DNA of 64,000 nt, from positions 472,439 to 536,438 of the forward strand of contig NC_089315.1 of NCBI RefSeq assembly GCF_036669915.1, given 5' to 3'. Positions 1-11,240 of the stretch are shown one piece after another. The notes under the pieces are model-generated. The model made no database searches. It was not told the origin of the DNA and saw nothing but the letters and a program-made list of their open reading frames with translations. A program made the translations under genes and the position numbers. How positions within the stretch are numbered: position 1 is the first letter of the stretch; each line of letters starts with the position of its first letter. The stretch comes from Pocillopora verrucosa (Eukaryota; Cnidaria; Anthozoa; Scleractinia; Pocilloporidae).

Positions 1-32
1 GCACACCAACCTGATTTCGTTTTCAATTGCAG

Positions 33-1176
33 TGCACAGATATTTAACGGTGTTGGATTTCCTCATCCCATACCACAGAACATTCTGAAGGATCTCGCTA
101 AACCATCAAGGGAACAGGCTGTTCAGTTTCTCAGCCGGCTCTGTTCATGTTTAGCATTTGTTGTCGCAGCCATTCAAAGGTAAAAATTTAAATTCACACG
201 GTTACGGATAGTTACCATTTTTCCTTGCTTGATTTCAGTAAGTGATCGAACCAGTGGCTATCGGAATTCGAGTTTAGTCCTCAGGGTGGTTTCTTGATCT
301 TGAAGAGACCAAGGGTATTCCCCCTTCCCACCCTCCCACTCTTCCCCCACTCCTTGTTTTACCTAAGTTTAGTTCGCTGTTGCGTAGAGACGCTCCCTGG
401 AAGTAGTTTGCGTTGCCCGCCGAGGGTTCCATGCGTTATCGTAATGATGTGCAGTTAGTGACTTTAAAGGACATGGCAAGATGATTTTCTTTAGGGGGAA
501 GGGGCCTGGTAAGAAGAGAAAGAAGGTCACTACTTCTCATTAGTCAATTTTATTCAATCTTAAGAGTTCTTTACTTTTTACTGCAGGACACATTTTGATA
601 ATTTTTGTCATCAGCTTTTTCCTTTTAATTGCTTAAAGCGTTCTTCAAGAACCTAAAGGAAGCGAGGCGGGGAATTTTCAAATGTTCGAAAATTTGTTGA
701 AAGCTGTTACGCAATTCTTCCAGGAGGTGAGGGAACTATATTTCCAGGAGGTGGAAATGTTATTTGTGTCATTAGGGGAATTTGTAACTGAGTGTCGAAA
801 GTCATCCAGGAATGCATCGGTTGTGTTCTTAACTTCACTTTCTGTTTGGTAGAGAAAACACAACATGCCCTTTCGATCATTCATATGCAAAACAGAAACG
901 AAAAAACAAAACAGATGAAAAACCCCCATCGACATGACACTTGTGCTGTGTTTCCCGTACCTTACTCAGTTTGTTGTTCTCACTGCAATTTTGTTACAGT
1001 TGAAATGTTTGCTTTGCGAATGCTGTCGGCAAACTGGCGTTAAATGGTGAAACTTTTTATGTTCTCTAAAGAAACTTGTAGTCATTTGTTGTTTTTGTTG
1101 TATTTCGGTAACGCGTGAGATTGATACATTTTAGAAACAACCATTCAACTTTACCTCTTGCAGATATTATCCATGA
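33..1176 (+). CDS. 3' end of an unidentified gene (partial)
   Basis: Only the last part of this gene lies in the window. A coding exon at 33-179 follows a polypyrimidine/AG acceptor and ends at a GTAAAA donor. It encodes about 49 residues, beginning AQIFNGVGFPHPIPQ and continuing as a helical, Cys- and Leu-rich stretch that includes FLSRLCSCLAF. The exon ends two bases into a codon. Joining it to the acceptor at 1161-1163 gives a short last exon (1164-1176) coding RYYP and then a TGA stop. Other open stretches at 1164-1217 and 1524-1614 also have splice signals, but they need a different phase, so they may be chance or alternative exons. I do not recognise the family. The 1-kb intron shows nothing else. 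Confidence 0.4.
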
Positions 1177-2900
1177 ATACGAACGTTACAGTGACGGACC
1201 TGTTTAAATTTGCAAGGGATCCAAACGCAAGGTAACCTTCCACTCTACATGAATATTTAGGTAAGATTGTTTTTGCTTCTGTCGTGAGCTGAAGACATTC
1301 GGATTTTGCTGTCCAATGTTGTGCCACTGAGCTATTGTGAACTGTGTAATGAGCAAGGACGTATACTCGGTTTGTAAATGCAATCATCAGCAATGTCGAA
1401 ACGTTCTTATGCGAGATTAGAATAAGAGAGTTAATGAGTTTTGAGCGTGTTAATATGCCGGATTTACATGTAATATTATCATCAATCATACTTGAACTCT
1501 CACAACTGGCCCAAATGCTTTCAGGATGGGTCTCATTCAGGGGTGCTCACAATTAGACCGTGCTTTGGCCACCCTCCAGCAGTGTTCCACTTGGGTGGTG
1601 TCCTCCGAACTGTAGTGACTGGTGACGAGTATTATCGTTGGGAACACTCAACATTTACAGAATAAGAAAGTCAAAGCCCGTGCCGGAGAACGGAGACGAT
1701 ATAGAGATCTATTTCAATGTTGAGACCGCCTCTTGTGCTCTGAGAACACAAGGCTGTAATTTGAGGGAGTTTGAAGTTACTGAAAAGATTTTGTGACATT
1801 GTGCTTTTTGCAATACCTGATCACAATTTTTTTATAAAACACGATTTTAAGTAGACAACATGAGTCGTTGCTACAATTTTCAAAACCTATTCTATTTATC
1901 TTCTTTACATTATTGTTTTTCCTGTTCGGTCCTTGTTCGGAATGGGAAAACTTTACTTTGCCAGGGATAAGTATTGACACTCTACTTTAGCGTTTACCTC
2001 CATATCAAAAGATATCAACAATAAAAGAAACAACAACAAAAGCAACAGCAACAGAAACAGCAATGACAACGTCAACGATGGCAACAACAAGAATGACGAC
2101 ACTGACACCTACAAAGCATACAACTAAAACAAAAGAAGGAGAGAAAGAAATAATACTAAAACTGTTTCGTTATAATGATGCACGTGCATGTTGTCAATTT
2201 GTACATTAGGGTTTCATTGCATCATGTTAGATAATTATTACGATTGTACTATAAATTTATTTTTGCAGGAAAAGATGTTTGATTTAATAAATCTTTTACT
2301 GGGTTCTCTTAGTGAAGGAAAAAAAAGAGAAGTTAAATCTGAATATATATAAATTGTCTGAGTTTTGGATTTATGAACACTGCTTGTCGTGGTGAATTAA
2401 GATAGCATACGTTTTAAGGGTCACTTAACCAGGAAAGGCCAAGTTCATGATCGGTTTTCTCAACAAATAATGCAGGTATTTTCTTTCTCCCTGCTGTCAA
2501 AAATATTTCTTTCGAAATTTTGTTTTGAAAAGTTTTCCTTTGCCCAGAATTCCAGTGCAATGTGCCTCAGCAGAAACCATCGGGTGTTTATTTCTGCCAT
2601 AACAAAAATACATATTCAAGTGTCTCTCTCTTTTGAGATTCTAAAGTGAGGGTTAATCTATCAACGCCACCTGGAAAATCTTTCAGCAGCCTGGTGCGGA
2701 TAAAATAAGAACTGCTTTCCCGTTGTTGCGATGTCCTCTACAGATGGCAGACTAATAAGATGAAAGATGAATAGAGCATTGAAAAAGTTCTGTTCAGTAG
2801 TTTGTGTTGGTGCATATCTGAGATATGATAACGTGTGACTGAGAGAGCTATTGACAAATCGCGGGAGTATTTCTGACTAACCAGTAGTACTACGTGCCGT
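1177..2900. other. Intergenic, no gene seen
   Basis: AT-rich sequence with no supported coding exon. It contains a cryptically simple CAA/CAG-rich stretch around 2020-2110 and several AATAAA-like signals, including one near 2020, that could serve the + strand gene to the left. Confidence 0.5.
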
Positions 2901-2904
2901 ACCT

Positions 2905-3255
2905 TGATACTCTAATGATGGAAGTGTTGACTTGGTCTGAAGCTGTCAGAGGTGTTGTACCTATCTCTGGGAAGCAAATAAAAATCTATTTCCATTGATG
3001 TCAGGGCTAGCAGCAAGGTTTGTTGAAGAAATTGTTTATTTTCTAAACATTGAAGCACACAAACGCTTAGATCCCTTACACGGCTAGAATCGTACTTGGG
3101 TACACCAAACACGTGACTAGCGTAGTGAATAGAGTTATCAAAGCGACATAAAGAATTTCGACGAAAGCCTATGGAAGAACTGATGTTCTTAAAAGCAATG
3201 AGTGTAACGAACAAACTATACAGCGAATTTGCAGTAATCGCGTATAAAAACATTT
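2905..3255 (-). pseudogene. Remnant Z of the EGF-domain family: N-terminal exons only
   Basis: On the minus strand this matches the N-terminal and membrane-segment exons of copies B and C. It starts with MFLYAIT, has a hydrophobic stretch, and ends in [11 protein letters not shown], almost identical to the exon end in copy A (5407-5485). A TAG replaces the Tyr codon that follows HFHH in copies A and B, just before the GT donor, and the hydrophobic frame contains further stops. No EGF or C-terminal exon follows at lower coordinates, so this is a decayed 5' fragment. Confidence 0.55.
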
Positions 3256-3882
3256 CAAATCCTGACTCATTTCGTCAGCGAATCTCGGATTTGAGTTAGG
3301 ATAATTGATAATTCAAAAGCACCTTCTGTATCGTGAACTGTTCTCCATAAGGGTAACGATTTTGGCAAAAAACTAGTACTAGTAAAGGTTTCAAAAGGAA
3401 GCCTGTGTGGTAAGGTGTTACATGAAACATCTGCAAAAAACGCCCTAAAACATAGGTAAAAAGATGATTTTGAATTGCAAAATAATTCCTTTTGTGTCGC
3501 TAACAGCCAAAATGGATTTTTGTTCCGTTCTCCTTCAGTTGTTCCAAAGTTACTGGCTGAACGAAAGAACAACTTTCATGCAAGACGGCTCAGGGTTGTT
3601 AGCGTGTTCGTATGAGGAGGCCATCAGGTCTTCCAAGAACCACACTCGATATTCTTGACCGGCTGTCGCCACCATTGGAGTGGTAAATGTTAACACCAGT
3701 TCAGGGGAATTTTGTGCAAATCCAGGAAGACTGTAGCCACTACCGGGAATGTGATCCTCTGGGAAAAGAACGTTTGTTTTCCTTGTCTGTGAGAATGGTT
3801 TGGATATTGTTGGAATAATCACAACCCCAGTTAGTTTCAGTCGGGTAACGGCACGACACCTTACCAGTAATATGCACCAGCT

Positions 3883-4492
3883 GGTATCCGGTTAGATCGC
3901 TCCATGGTTAGATCGCTCCAAGTCAGATCGCTCCATACCGAAGTCAGATCGCTCCACTCGAAAGTTAGTTCGCTCCATCAAATAAGTTATTTCGCTCCAT
4001 ACATAAGTTACTTCGCTCCATGTAGAAACCTAATACACTAACTTACTTCTGATCTACTTCTGATGATGTGTATTGCGTCTTGCGATCGGTCGAACTACCG
4101 ATGTTGGAACAAGTGTTTCAGTGTGTAATGAACGTAGAAAACTAATAACCTAACTTACTTCTGATCTTTGTAGTTTATAGTTGATGATGTTGCTTGCGAT
4201 CAAGTTGCTGAAATATAAAGTGATCGACGATTCGTTCACTTGAACCCACCAAAGCGAATTACCAATGATGAAATAAGTGTTTCAGTGTGTAATAAATGAT
4301 GAAATTTCCCTTATCCTTCTGTCTTTTATCAACCTTCCACGTTAGTTTTCTTCATGGAGCGAAGTAACTTATGTATGGAGCGAAGTAACTTATTTGATGG
4401 AGCGAACTAACTTTCGAGTGGAGCGATCTGACTTCGGTATGGAGCGATCTGACTTGGAGCGATCTAACCATGGAGCGATCTAACCGTAAACC
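3883..4492. mobile_element. 610-bp foldback, non-autonomous DNA transposon with 9-bp TSD (MULE-like)
   Basis: The two ends are near-perfect inverted repeats of about 140 bp (3883-4022 and 4353-4492, with very few mismatches). Each arm is built of seven short direct units of 16-22 bp around the core TCGCTCCA. The element is flanked by the 9-bp direct repeat GCACCAGCT (3874-3882 and 4493-4501), and removing the element with one copy restores the codon order of the host exon. Nine-base duplications with long inverted repeats are typical of Mutator-like elements. The 330-bp centre codes for nothing and contains an imperfect internal duplication (AAGTGTTTCAGTGTGTAAT occurs twice). Confidence 0.85.
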
Positions 4493-4998
4493 GCACCAGC
4501 TTGATAGAGTAGATTTTACCGTCCATTGGTGTGTAGAAAACTCCTGGCCTATCGCCATTTCCGTACATGCAAACAAGACCTGGTATTTCAACTGGAAAGA
4601 GGGGGAAAATACTGACGTTAGAAGCAGGTTACGACCTTGACAATGATGTAGTTCTCTTCAGAAGGATGGCTGGTAATATTTTGAGTGCTTTGGTGGTTCG
4701 CTTCGATTTGTGATCGCTTTGTCAAAGTTGCTGTTCCATAGCAAGAGTATAACTTTTCAAAATGCATGTAATTTTTGCTGTAAGTCCCGTACACAGTGCG
4801 TAACAACACATGAATCAGGTGTCAACATTCATTACTAAATATAATACTCCAAATTCAACCTACTGAATTTAGAACCTTTGTAAGAAATGATATGAAACTA
4901 CCTTGAATCTTTTGGCAAATTTTGAAATTTGAGCGGATATTTCGATGATTGAAGGATTCTAAGTTGATTTCTATACCTGCAAAGTTCAGTGTACTTAC

Positions 4999-5107
4999 CG
5001 CAATGTCTGCCAAAGTCGTTCAGAAAACACTCGCACCAGAAATCATCCAAGTGATACAAGGTTCGACATCTGCTGTTATGCTGACAAGGATTAGATAGAC
5101 ATGAAGT
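4999..5107 (-). other. EGF-like domain exon of copy A
   Basis: The exon is flanked by a CACAG acceptor and a GTAAGT donor on the minus strand. The spacing C-x4-C-x5-C-x8-C-x-C-x8-C fits a standard EGF-like module (C1 in TSCL, C2 in NPC, C3 in SRC, C4-C5 in WCEC, C6 in RHC). It starts in phase 0 after the linker exon and ends in phase 1, matching the acceptor phase of the last exons in copies A, C and D. Confidence 0.75.
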
Positions 5108-6229
5108 CTGTGAAGAGATGTATAAAGTTTTGTTATACACCTGTACTTTGCTACCCGTAGAAAACAAATGACATCTATTCTAAGTAAGTTTATTTCCCAA
5201 ATATTGAAATTGTCAACTATTTGCAATTCTTTAACTTCGTACAGAACTGAAAACGAGCAAATTTAATTACGCATGAATGATAAACTTACAAAATCCAGTA
5301 TAGGGCCTCTTAATAATAAATGTAGTTCAATTTTATTTTGCTTGTTTGGCAACGCTCTATAAATAATTATTTATATCTTGTTAACATGATGTTGTGCGAA
5401 CTTTACCTTGATGCTGTAATGATGGAAGTGCTGACTTGGTCTAAAGCTGTCAGAAGCGTTATACTTATCTGTGGGAAGCAGCTCACAAAGAGAGTGCGTG
5501 CGTGCGTTGACTGTACATGGTCCCAGGCGCTACATACCAAGACTCCAACCAAACATATTGCACGGGTCGGGTACATTTAGCTGAAAGGTTGAGCCTAGCG
5601 TGAATGCAAAAAGACGAACAACTCTTTTGGTAACAAATAGTTGAGTTCTGGTCAAAACGTAATCGTGTTTGTAATTGTAAATGCATACATCGACTTGGAT
5701 AACCATCTGCCAATGAGCTCAAATTACAAGCACTCCTTTCTCAGTTTTTCTGCAGTAAATAGTTTCTTCAACTGAAACTTGACTTGTACTTTGAGGAAAA
5801 TTGAAGGGTCGCTTTTTTGTTAGAGTTCTTGCTTCAACTTCATGCCATTTAGATTAAAAGTACGACGATATTTGTTTTTATGTACCTCTCCAAGAGATTG
5901 TAAACTGTCCTAGCATAAAAAATCAGCCTCTACGTTTCATTTCTTATTGTCGCTCTTTTAACCATCAGAATTAATTACCGTCTTTAAAGTTTATTCCTCT
6001 CCACAATGCAATCACTTCCTCTCATAGCCAAGATTATCGTCGAGCGAGCGCTCGAAAAGGCACAAAACTACGCCGGGTAGAAACTGGAATCGAGAGACAA
6101 ATTCTCGAGGGCGCGAACTTCTCACACTATTCTCGTCCTAGTGTTTCCATGTGGTTAGTAACGATTTTAGGTCTGCTTTTGATTCCATCCTCCTTCGGTT
6201 GTTCCATATTATACGCTGAATAAATAAAT

Positions 6230-7170
6230 GACTTTCATGCAGGATGGTCTAGGGTTGTTGTCGTCTCCGTATAAGTAGGTCCTTAGGTCTTTCGAGAACT
6301 ACACTCGATATTCTTGACCGCAGCGGTCACCATGCACCAGTGGGCAAGGTGATTTTTCTGGGTAAAGAACTTTGTCGTCTTTATCTGAGAGATGATGCGA
6401 TGATGGCATTGCAACCTCAGTTAGTTCGATCATTAAGTGCGCAACCCATCTTACCAGAAATATGCAGCAACTTGATAAAGTTGCCAGCCTTTGGTGCGTA
6501 GAAACCCCTGGTCAATCGCCTTTTCCATACATACCAACATTTCCCGGTATTTCAACGAGCCACTTTTCTATGGGATGGAAAGTGGTGATGATAACGACAG
6601 TTTGCTATAAACCTAGTAGTACAGTTCAGTTACGCAGGATGGCCACTATTAGTGCCGGCGCGTGTGGTTCAACATGTTACCCCAGCGCAGATAACGGTTA
6701 GCATTTTTGTAAAAAGATTTGTCTTTGCCGAAACTCCCTTCCTTATAAGTACATATTCCGCTTCAAGTAATTTGATGCAAGTATCGTATTATTTTAAACT
6801 CTTTGACCAGCCAAAGTGGGTATCATACCTTGACGCTGTAATGATGGAAGTGTTGACTTGATCTAAAGCTGTCTGTAGGAAGAAGCTCACAAATATAGTT
6901 TCCAAAGATATCACGTTTAGCAGCAAGGTTGTTGAGAAACATCATTGATGTCATTGATCTTTTAATCATTGAAGCAGACAAACTGGATTCGAGTTTAGTC
7001 AACAAGAACGTGAAAAAGATGGTCGACAAAATGAGCGGAACGACAACGAGAATCACACTGAAGACTTCTGGAAGATAATGTGTGTTTATGAGGGAACTCT
7101 TTACACACGAACAGAATATTTAGTAAGCTCGGCCACATATAAAACATTTTGAAACTCCAAAGTGAGGTGG
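6230..7170 (-). pseudogene. Copy B of the EGF-domain family, decayed
   Basis: On the minus strand an N-terminal exon reads MFYMWPSLLNILFV. It is followed by the hydrophobic exon ending at 6829 (VVVPLILSTIFFTFLLTKL ... [10 protein letters not shown], then a GTATGA donor). The remains of the C-terminal exon lie at about 6240-6590, recognisable by the PGISTSHFSM-region counterpart, a DKDDKVLYPEK-like segment and the GQEYRV-like end. No EGF exon is found between them. Joining the first two exons at the apparent acceptor creates an in-frame stop. The copy is therefore a pseudogene missing its EGF exon. Confidence 0.5.
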
Positions 7171-9241
7171 ACCTGTTCATATCAATTTATAACTACGTTA
7201 GCTTCACATGACCCAGGTGTTAAATTATTGTACGCCAACCAATCATATGACAAGAGGTTGACAAAAGCAAATAATGTGTTCTTCCGATGTTTTACTTTTT
7301 TTTCGGTAATAATTAATTGAAAATGAGCGTTTGAGGTGGAATATTAGACCTCGTAACGCGTCTTAAGCAGGCGGTTATTAGAATGTTGGGCTATTTTAGG
7401 ATCTGCGGACAAAAACTGGTGTATCGATCGTTTTGAAAGACCATAATACCTCTCGGTCTTCTAACACCACTCTCTTGGCTTTGAGCTCGCCAACGATGCT
7501 CCATGTGGCCAAACAATTTTCAGAAACCATATTACTATATCATGTGTTATAATTTCAGGAAATGAAGACAATTACAGCTTGACCTATAATAAGCGGTCAC
7601 CCACGGTAAATGGCGGGATGACCTCTTGACACAAGTTGACCGCTCCACATAGGTTTTACCAGGAGTCCATCACTTGGATCCTTCAACTACCCTGTATTTT
7701 TGTCACGGCGTTTTCACAGACAAGTATAATTATTTTTAGCTTGAATTTACTGCGAACTAGGACTCCCCACGAGAGCACATCGACCAATCAAGATTAGCGC
7801 CTAGTTAATTTCTAACTTTACTTTAACTTTAATATATCGAAAGAAAAACAGCAGAGAGATGCAAGGCTTCTTGCGATAGTTCGAGTGCGGATTCGTGTGA
7901 ACAAAGGCGTCCCAAGCTCACGTCTCGATAAAAGCAAACGATTAATTAATGAAAGCGTCACACGTTGTGATACTCGGTGTTAACTTACGAGAGGAACCGT
8001 TGAGAAATTGAACATGTTATAAGGAATAGTATGGGGAACGAAATATGGTCGATTTACAACGATAAATATTTCGAAATATGAACATTTTACGCATTAAATC
8101 AATAGAATTTACTCACATCTTTTCTGTCTGTTGTGGTTTCCGTCACTGTTATTCCTGTTATACAACGGTCGAAGTCGAAGTCGAAGTTCACAGCCTTGAC
8201 TTCGTCTTATAGCAAGAATAACAGTGAGCTTGGGACGCTTGCGGTGTGAATATTTTGAAAATACCTCGGGAAGCAGCTGTTCCGAGGAAAGTTCTAGTGA
8301 AGATGAACCTGACTCTTGACTGTTCAATGATTAAAGCGACTATAGGCACCGTGCATTTTGCCGCATGCGACAATTATCGACCGCACTTCACAAAAATAAC
8401 CAAGATTTGACAAGATCGAGGCCTAATTCGAAAGAGTAGCATTATCTTGCGATCTAGAAAAACTCTCTTCATTTTGTTGCACCCGCTTCTGTTCAATCCT
8501 GCGTCACAAAATTTACTTTACGTACTGTGTGGATGAAGATTCTTGAGATGAAGACAACTCACACAAAGCTTGCTCACGCAATTTCTTGTTTCTGCGCTCT
8601 CCATCTCCCTGGCTTTTCGCCTCTTCATCGTCTTGAATTTGGACTCTTTTCATGAAATTTTCTTTAGAGGGGCCAGAATTAGAAGACGGATGACCTTTGC
8701 TACACACGAAAATTTAAAAAATAAATAAATACAAATAAAAATACAACGATGATCCGCAATCCCGCGAATTTTTTCGCAAGTGTGAAAAATTTGTAAAGGA
8801 TAGTGGGATATATAAGGAAAGGAGGGATTGGAATACTGGAATATTGCAATAGAAAGGCGGAATTTGCGTAGTTTTGATGTGAAGACGTCCCCGCATAAGG
8901 CCGCCATTTTTTTTTCTTCGCGTTTCATGGATCGTATTACCCAAGTGAGCTCGAGTAGTCTATTTCTCGCGAAAAGATAGTCTAAAAATAAACCGTTCTG
9001 TGAAAGTGCCGTGACATAGGCCCAGTATGGGAGTTGAACGCTATAAGTAATGGGCTCCTGGTTTCATAGATTAGGGGGTATTGTGACAAACGATTAATAA
9101 CGCCTCTTTGTGCCATAACTGATCACGTAAGGTACAGAATCTCGCTCAAAAATACTACATACTTTGATTTTGAGAGAGAAACATGGATTAAACATCACAT
9201 GACAGATTATTCTTAATTTTCTTTTAGTGGTTCCGCTCAAT
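7171..9241. other. Intergenic stretch with repeats and one doubtful minus-strand gene fragment
   Basis: Repeat-like sequence (for example GCGGTCACCCACGG at about 7592, related to the repeat around the LINE at 9.3 kb) and a short GAAGTC microsatellite at 8169-8190. On the minus strand, 8522-8699 could be an exon: AG acceptor, GTAAAG donor, and an acidic, Ser-rich peptide with QESSSTQY at its end. 8109-8327 encodes another Ser/Glu-rich peptide with SQESGSSSLELSSEQ. An ATGGCGGCC start-like site lies at about 8909. The phases do not join cleanly, so I do not call a gene. Confidence 0.3.
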
Positions 9242-9341
9242 ACAGGTAGAAGACAGTACAAACAGGCCGTTGGGACTTAGTTAAGGGTGAACACCACCGC
9301 TTAATAGGTCAGGTGACCGCTTAATAGAGGTTAAAATTACC

Positions 9342-10774
9342 TGTTCAAGGCAGACGCTGTGACTACGGCAAGCATATTGCAGCCACTTTTCAACACCATA
9401 TGGGACAGAAGGAAAATTCCTGACGATTGGAATAAGGGTGTCATCATCAAGATACCAAATAAAGGAGCTCTGTCTGACTGTAACAACTGGCGCGGCATTA
9501 CACTATTATCCACCCCTAGCAAGATCTTAGCGAAGGTCATCATGAAGCGCTTATCACTGGCTGTGGACCATAAACTTCGTGAAGAACAGGCAGGTTTCAG
9601 GAGAGGAAGGGGCTGTATTGATCATATTTTCACACTGAGAAATATTATTGAACAGAGTACCGAATGGCAGCGAACTCTCTATATCAACTTTGTAGATTTC
9701 GCCAAGGCCTTTGACAGTGTGCACCGGCACAGCCTCTGGAAGTTATTACGAGCATATGGAACCCCCTTCTACCTTGTTGAGATCGTCAAAAGCTTCTATG
9801 ACAACTTTACCTGCTGTGTTGGTGATGGTGACATCTTATTTGAAGTTCACACTGGTGTCAGGCAGGGGTGTGTAATGTCTACATTTCTTTTCAACCTTGT
9901 TGTGGACTGGATCATGCATCGCACCACTGAAGATCAGGTCAGGGGAATCAGATGGACACCTTTCTCCTACCTGGAAGACCTGGACTACGCAGACGATCTA
10001 GCCTTACTATCACACACCCACACCCACATACAAGAGAAGACGCATAGCCTCAACACCTTTGCAAAGCAAGTTGGCCTGAACATCAGCAGCAAGAAGACTG
10101 AAATTATGGCACTGAACGCTACCAACACACGACCAGTCCAGATTGATAACGAAGAGCTTCCTTACACAGAGAGATTTACCTACCTCGGCAGTATCATCAG
10201 TAGAGATGGAGGAACTGACCTGGACATCCAGAGCCGTCTCAACAAGGCCAGAAATTCGCTCTATATGATGAATAAGGTATGGCGTTCTTCCACCTATAGT
10301 ACCCGTACCAAGCTGAAGCTCTATCATAGCTGCGTCCTTACAACCCTCCTGTATGGCTCAGAATGTTGGCGCTTAACGGAGAAGGATCTATCAAAACTCT
10401 CCACTTTTCACACCAAAAGCCTTCGGCGTATTTTACGCATCTTTTGGCCTAATGTCATTTCCAACAAAGATCTTTTTGAACGGTGTGGAACCGAATCAAT
10501 GGCTACCATCCTGATGAGGAGACGCTGGAGGTGGATTGGCCATGTCACCCGCCAAGAAGCTTCCATTGCAAAAACTGCTATGCATTGGACGCCAGAAGGG
10601 AAACGCAAGCGGGGTCGCGCCAAAATCACATGGCGACGGACAGTTGAGAAGGAAATAAAGGAGATGGGGAAGACCTGGGAGGGCATCAAGCTCATGGCAA
10701 GGGATCGCCAGATGTGGAGGGAACACGTTGCTGCCCTACATGCCTGTTAGGCGTAAAGGGCATGAAGAAGAAAG
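9342..10774 (+). mobile_element. 5'-truncated non-LTR retrotransposon (LINE) insertion
   Basis: A 1,433-bp insertion flanked by the 9-bp direct repeat AAAATTACC (9333-9341 and 10775-10783). The reading frame is open from the first bases of the insert (LFKADAVTTASIL...), so the upstream protein including any endonuclease was lost by 5' truncation, the usual result of incomplete target-primed reverse transcription. The 3' end is short and purine-rich (GAAGAAGAAAG). It lies within the cluster of decayed EGF-family copies, on the opposite strand, and is nested in an older repeat. Confidence 0.85.
9344..10750 (+). CDS. Reverse transcriptase (C-terminal part of LINE ORF2)
   Basis: About 468 codons are open with no frameshift or stop. 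The domain begins near fingers motif NWRGITLLS, followed by EEQAGFRRGRGC, the catalytic-aspartate motif VDFAKAFDSV, GVRQGC, the catalytic box LDYADDLALL and YLGSIIS. The C-terminal region has the pattern RRRWRWIGHV...GKRKRGRAKITWRR, common at the end of many LINE ORF2 proteins. It copies element RNA into DNA at a nicked target. There is no native start codon in the insert because it is truncated, so expression would need outside sequence. Open frame plus clean target duplications suggest a fairly recent insertion. The clade (RTE, CR1 or other) cannot be fixed by eye. Confidence 0.9.
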   Translation, partial: FKADAVTTASILQPLFNTIWDRRKIPDDWNKGVIIKIPNKGALSDCNNWRGITLLSTPSKILAKVIMKRLSLAVDHKLREEQAGFRRGRGCIDHIFTLRNIIEQSTEWQRTLYINFVDFAKAFDSVHRHSLWKLLRAYGTPFYLVEIVKSFYDNFTCCVGDGDILFEVHTGVRQGCVMSTFLFNLVVDWIMHRTTEDQVRGIRWTPFSYLEDLDYADDLALLSHTHTHIQEKTHSLNTFAKQVGLNISSKKTEIMALNATNTRPVQIDNEELPYTERFTYLGSIISRDGGTDLDIQSRLNKARNSLYMMNKVWRSSTYSTRTKLKLYHSCVLTTLLYGSECWRLTEKDLSKLSTFHTKSLRRILRIFWPNVISNKDLFERCGTESMATILMRRRWRWIGHVTRQEASIAKTAMHWTPEGKRKRGRAKITWRRTVEKEIKEMGKTWEGIKLMARDRQMWREHVAALHAC

Positions 10775-11240
10775 AAAATTACCGTGATTAAGGGGAAACA
10801 GGGTGACCGCTAAATACGGTGCTGCTTCATACAAGATCGACTGTAGTTCGTTGCATGTTTTGCTGGATATTGACCACTAAACCCCGACATAAGTTAATTT
10901 TTCCTTTGTCTTTAATGTTAGTGACAAAGTGATATAACTAAACTAAATTCCTATTTATAGAAGGGAAGATGAATATCACTCCTCTGTACTAAGTCTACTC
11001 AGTAAAAGTTCTTCGGTCGTGCCGCGCTATTAATTGGGGAGAGCGTGTTACGTAACCTTACCGAATAAGAGCAGAGAACAGGCTCGGACTGCTATGGAGG
11101 CTACTGCCAGATAGAGGGCTTTTGCATCTTCTTTGTTATTTGACAAATTTGTTTAAGGGTGCAGACAAAGTATGAGATGAGAAATTCAGTTGCCATAGTC
11201 AGCGTTTTCCAGGCCACGTTGTCATCTTTTTTGTAAAAAG

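Larger units (their letters stand above)
3550..5485 (-). pseudogene. Copy A of the EGF-domain family, interrupted by a foldback element
   Basis: Three exons can be read. The end of the linker exon is at 5407-5485 ([17 protein letters not shown], then a GTAAAG donor). The EGF exon at 4999-5107 has all six cysteines in order (SCLSNPCQHNSRC...WCECFLNDFGRHCG). The last exon spans 4591 down to 3550. It begins VEIPGLVCMYGNGDRPGV, is cut at 4493 by a 610-bp element, resumes at 3882 (HITGKV...NWGC) and ends SCMKVVLSFSQ before a stop. Near 3780 a one-base gain relative to copy D shifts the frame (the run before LFPEDH). The 5' end of the linker exon is also lost in a GCGTGCGTGC-like sequence. The intact family protein would be a membrane-anchored or secreted extracellular protein; its role is unknown. 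The insertion and the frameshift each make this copy non-functional. Confidence 0.7.
9242..10900. repeat. Older repeat split by the LINE insertion
   Basis: Sequence on both sides of the LINE carries GTGACCGCT(T/A)AATA motifs (9292-9332 and 10784-10820). These read as one continuous element if the LINE and one copy of its 9-bp duplication are removed. A related GCGGTCACCC motif occurs near 7592. The family is not recognised and the outer borders are approximate. Confidence 0.4.

Noticed and set aside
1151..1489. Minus-strand 112-codon frame
   Set aside because: Overlaps the possible 3' exon on the other strand and has no coding features.
4352..4591. Minus-strand open frame with repeated RSLQVRSLHTEVRSLH motif
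   Set aside because: It is a translation of the sub-repeated arm of the foldback element, running on into copy A exon sequence; not a gene.
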